From UBA5972 sp964567685 (GTDB taxonomy: Bacteria > Pseudomonadota > Alphaproteobacteria > Rhodobacterales > Rhodobacteraceae): a stretch of 64,000 nucleotides of DNA. A model generated the notes under the pieces. That model saw only the letters and a program-made list of their open reading frames with translations, had not been told where the DNA came from and ran no database searches. The stretch lies in assembly GCA_964567685.1 (NCBI GenBank), contig CAZMNO010000007.1, positions 28,231 to 92,230 of the forward strand. The letters are read 5' to 3'. Both the position numbers and the translations under genes were made by a program. Of this stretch, positions 62,215 to 64,000 are shown one piece after another (the stretch's first letter is position 1; the number at the start of each line of letters is the position of its first letter).

Positions 62215-63033
62215 ATGATCCGGCTCCTGATAATTCTGCTGTTCACCGCCAGCCTGGCTCAGGCGCAGAGCTTTCCGCGTGCCGATGGCAAGACCACGCC
62301 TTACCGCGAATACATCCGCTCGCCCGCCCCCTGCCCGCCGCTGGCGATCCTGTCGCACGGGTTTGGCGGCACCGAAAAAGCACTGGCGCTTTTGGCCAAT
62401 GCGCTGGCCGATGAGGGCTATCGGGTGATTGTCATGGGGCATCGTGAAAGCGGCCCCGATCAGCGCCGTATCGTGCTGCAGGCCGAAAACAAGCGCGAAA
62501 CCCTGCACCGGCTGGCCAGTGATCCGGCCTCGTTCAAAGCACGGTTTCTGGATCTTGACGCGGTCTGGAACGCCGTTACCGCCAGATGCCGCCCGCAATT
62601 CGCTTTGATGGCCGGGCATTCATTGGGGGCGCAGACCGTGATGATGGAGGCCGGCGCCGTACCGGTATTCGGCGCACTCGGGCAGGACAGGTTTGACGCC
62701 TATATCGCGCTCTCCCCGCAAGGGATCGGGCCTTTGTTTTCGGAAGGGGCGTGGCGGAGCGTCAGCAAACCGGTCCTGATGATCACCGGCACTAAAGACC
62801 GGCGCGGCAAGGAAAGCTACGAGACGCGGCTGTTGGCTTTTGAGGGGTTGCCGGGGGGCGATAAACGGCTGGCGATCATTTCGGGAGGCACCCACCGCAC
62901 GATGGGCGGGCGTGGCGCGCAAGCGCTTGCCAGACTGGTGCCGCGCATTGTGCTTGAGTATCTTGAAGATCTTTCAGCCGGGCGTACGGGCGAAGTTCGG
63001 TCGATCAGGAAGGTGATGTTTCGGGTGAAATAG
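62215..63033 (+). CDS. Secreted alpha/beta hydrolase
   Basis: This 272-residue protein has a signal peptide (1-18, cleavage after AQA). LSHGFGGTE gives the oxyanion region, the nucleophile elbow is GHSLG, and a late HRTMG supplies a candidate catalytic His. It resembles dienelactone hydrolase or PAF-acetylhydrolase-like enzymes. Substrate unknown. It lies 37 bp after the MalY-type gene. Confidence 0.87.
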   Translation: MIRLLIILLFTASLAQAQSFPRADGKTTPYREYIRSPAPCPPLAILSHGFGGTEKALALLANALADEGYRVIVMGHRESGPDQRRIVLQAENKRETLHRLASDPASFKARFLDLDAVWNAVTARCRPQFALMAGHSLGAQTVMMEAGAVPVFGALGQDRFDAYIALSPQGIGPLFSEGAWRSVSKPVLMITGTKDRRGKESYETRLLAFEGLPGGDKRLAIISGGTHRTMGGRGAQALARLVPRIVLEYLEDLSAGRTGEVRSIRKVMFRVK

Positions 63034-63105
63034 GAGATGGGTTTCCGGGGAACTCGAATCCCGCCTTTGCAGGTGCGCCACTCGTCTTAAGCTTGTTTCC
63101 TTCAG

Positions 63106-63402
63106 CTAAGATTTTGCAGTATTTCTTACTAAGTTTCGCACGGCCTCAAATTCAATGTCTTCACAAACTCTACGCTCTCCCATTTCCGTGGATCTTTCCA
63201 AGTCATTAATATTGATGCGTTTGATCCCAAGGGAAACCGCGCCCTCCTCTTGTGCTGAGTTGAAGATTAGGGTGCCGTCGAGACGAATTCCGATTTCTTC
63301 CAGGATATTTCCGCTCAGGTCCATTTTCGACCAACTCACTATTGGCATATCAGCAATGCGCCTAGTAAACGTTTGACGCGTGTGAATATGGGCTGTGGTC
63401 AA
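63106..63402 (-). CDS. Hypothetical protein, AT-rich
   Basis: This 98-residue protein probably starts at TTG 63402 behind a CCGGAG site; an ATG at codon 19 lacks a ribosome-binding site. It is soluble with no recognised motif. It lies in the AT-richer right end beside a broken gene and may belong to a recently acquired segment. Confidence 0.55.
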   Translation of the reverse strand: MTTAHIHTRQTFTRRIADMPIVSWSKMDLSGNILEEIGIRLDGTLIFNSAQEEGAVSLGIKRININDLERSTEMGERRVCEDIEFEAVRNLVRNTAKS

Positions 63403-63449
63403 AATGGCAACTCCGGTGTTTCATCAATCAAAGTCTGCGGGGCCTGAAG

Positions 63450-63903
63450 TCAGCACTTGTTAGAAATCAATTCACAAATATTCGAACTGGGTACCAGCCC
63501 GGAATCGTGGAGCTTCATGTCGGCTTTGATATAGGGATAACCATCGAAAAAGAAGAACTCCGGTGTCCAGGTCCGCTTGATCACGATCCTCTCGGCAAGG
63601 AAAACTTCAAATGGATAGTCATCCTCCCTGTACGTTTGAAGTTCATTCCATGAATTTTGCGCTCGTTACTATGCTCAGAATTTCTGGTTCACGAATACAT
63701 TCGACTGTCCAGCCGTCAGCACGTCGAAACTTTGAGTTTTCAAAATCGATAGCTTCCAGGAAAACCTGCTCGACGCGATCAGCATCATAAACCAGAAACT
63801 CGCCGAAATCACCAATATCGGAGACTGCGCAACCGGTTATTTCGAACAAATCGAACCCACTATCGGGCACAGCATCCCGCGAGGTGAAAAAAACGTGCGG
63901 CAT
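63450..63903 (-). pseudogene. Hypothetical gene, apparently frameshifted
   Basis: An 86-codon frame (63643-63903, starts MPHVFFTSRDAVPDSG) ends where a second frame becomes coding-like: NSWNELQTYREDDYP, then EFFFFDGYPYIKADMKLH to a stop at 63450. The second frame has no upstream start. Joining them at the GCAAAATTC run (about 63655) gives one protein of roughly 150 residues. The broken gene, or a sequencing indel, is an inference; family unknown. Confidence 0.55.
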
Positions 63904-63950
63904 TTGAAGTTGGAAATATTTCGGAGAGAAACCTAGTCGTTTTTGTTCTA

Positions 63951-64000
63951 GGGTCTGTTGAGATTCAGGATTCCTATTTGTGCTGATTTCTGATTCAACC
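63951..64000. other. Possible insertion-sequence terminal repeat at window edge
   Basis: GGTCTGTTGAGATTCAGG directly after a CTAG resembles the inverted-repeat end of IS5-family (IS427-like) elements as I recall them. The rest would be outside the window, so it cannot be verified. Confidence 0.3.

Noticed and set aside
1..64000. CRISPR arrays, tRNA or rRNA genes
   Set aside because: No regular repeat-spacer pattern, and no cloverleaf or rRNA-like sequence was noticed by eye.

Overview
The window is a stretch of alphaproteobacterial chromosome. Gene content and order point to the Rhodobacterales (Roseobacter/Rhodobacter group). The evidence is a ChvI/ChvG two-component pair next to a regulatory PTS set (HPr, a mannose-type EIIA, RapZ, a short HprK) and pckA; a long (2S)-methylsuccinyl-CoA dehydrogenase of the ethylmalonyl-CoA pathway; the rsh/pdxJ/acpS/lepB/rnc/era/recO block; fmt beside two deformylase genes; and several small families typical of that order (DUF1491, DUF6473, DUF805, DUF2062). 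The DNA is moderately GC-rich with tightly packed genes, many overlapping by 1 or 4 bp. I cannot name the genus. I see no rRNA, tRNA, CRISPR array, prophage or complete insertion sequence.

Layout: 1-3229, RND efflux permease (cut by the window edge) and its periplasmic adaptor. 3328-4666, moaB and a family-4-like uracil-DNA glycosylase. 4779-8648, a pyrimidine/lipid operon: pyrB, an orphan gene, a PH-domain protein, a metal-ligand-less dihydroorotase homologue, plsY. 8738-12360, a DUF805 protein, an MFS transporter, gshA and a membrane protein coupled to rsmE. 13104-16360, ubiA and an OmpA-domain protein with a small coiled-coil partner. 16391-20790, moaE, moaD, pgsA, uvrC and a FolM-like reductase. 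20806-23105, a Ca/Na antiporter, zinc-ribbon proteins and an S49 peptidase. 23367-26991, etfB-etfA, a DUF6473 gene and 3-hydroxybutyryl-CoA dehydrogenase. 27005-32346, an acyltransferase and the PTS/ChvGI cluster, divergent from pckA. 34319-41543, a TauE/SafE permease, mcd, small proteins, gamma-glutamyltransferase, a GyrI-like protein and a Tag-like glycosylase. 41540-52099, the recO-era-rnc-signal peptidase-acpS-pdxJ-rsh-rpoZ block. 52269-58180, a DMT transporter, folK, a NYN-domain protein, ispH, a methyltransferase, rnhA and membrane proteins. 58545-63033, fmt, a degenerate and an intact deformylase, a MalY-type C-S lyase and a secreted hydrolase. The last kilobase is AT-richer with orphan genes, one apparently frameshifted, and a possible IS end.

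Most of this is housekeeping. The most unusual items are: (i) a dispersed, structured intergenic repeat, three copies at 43727-43865, 58343-58479 and 59645-59783, each about 138 bp between long inverted arms whose sequence differs between copies while pairing is kept; (ii) a DUF805-signal peptidase I fusion in tandem with canonical lepB; (iii) enzyme homologues that have lost catalytic or cofactor residues (dihydroorotase, deformylase, uracil-DNA glycosylase, Tag glycosylase); and (iv) a cluster of ACCGGT-centred palindromes upstream of the GyrI-like gene.
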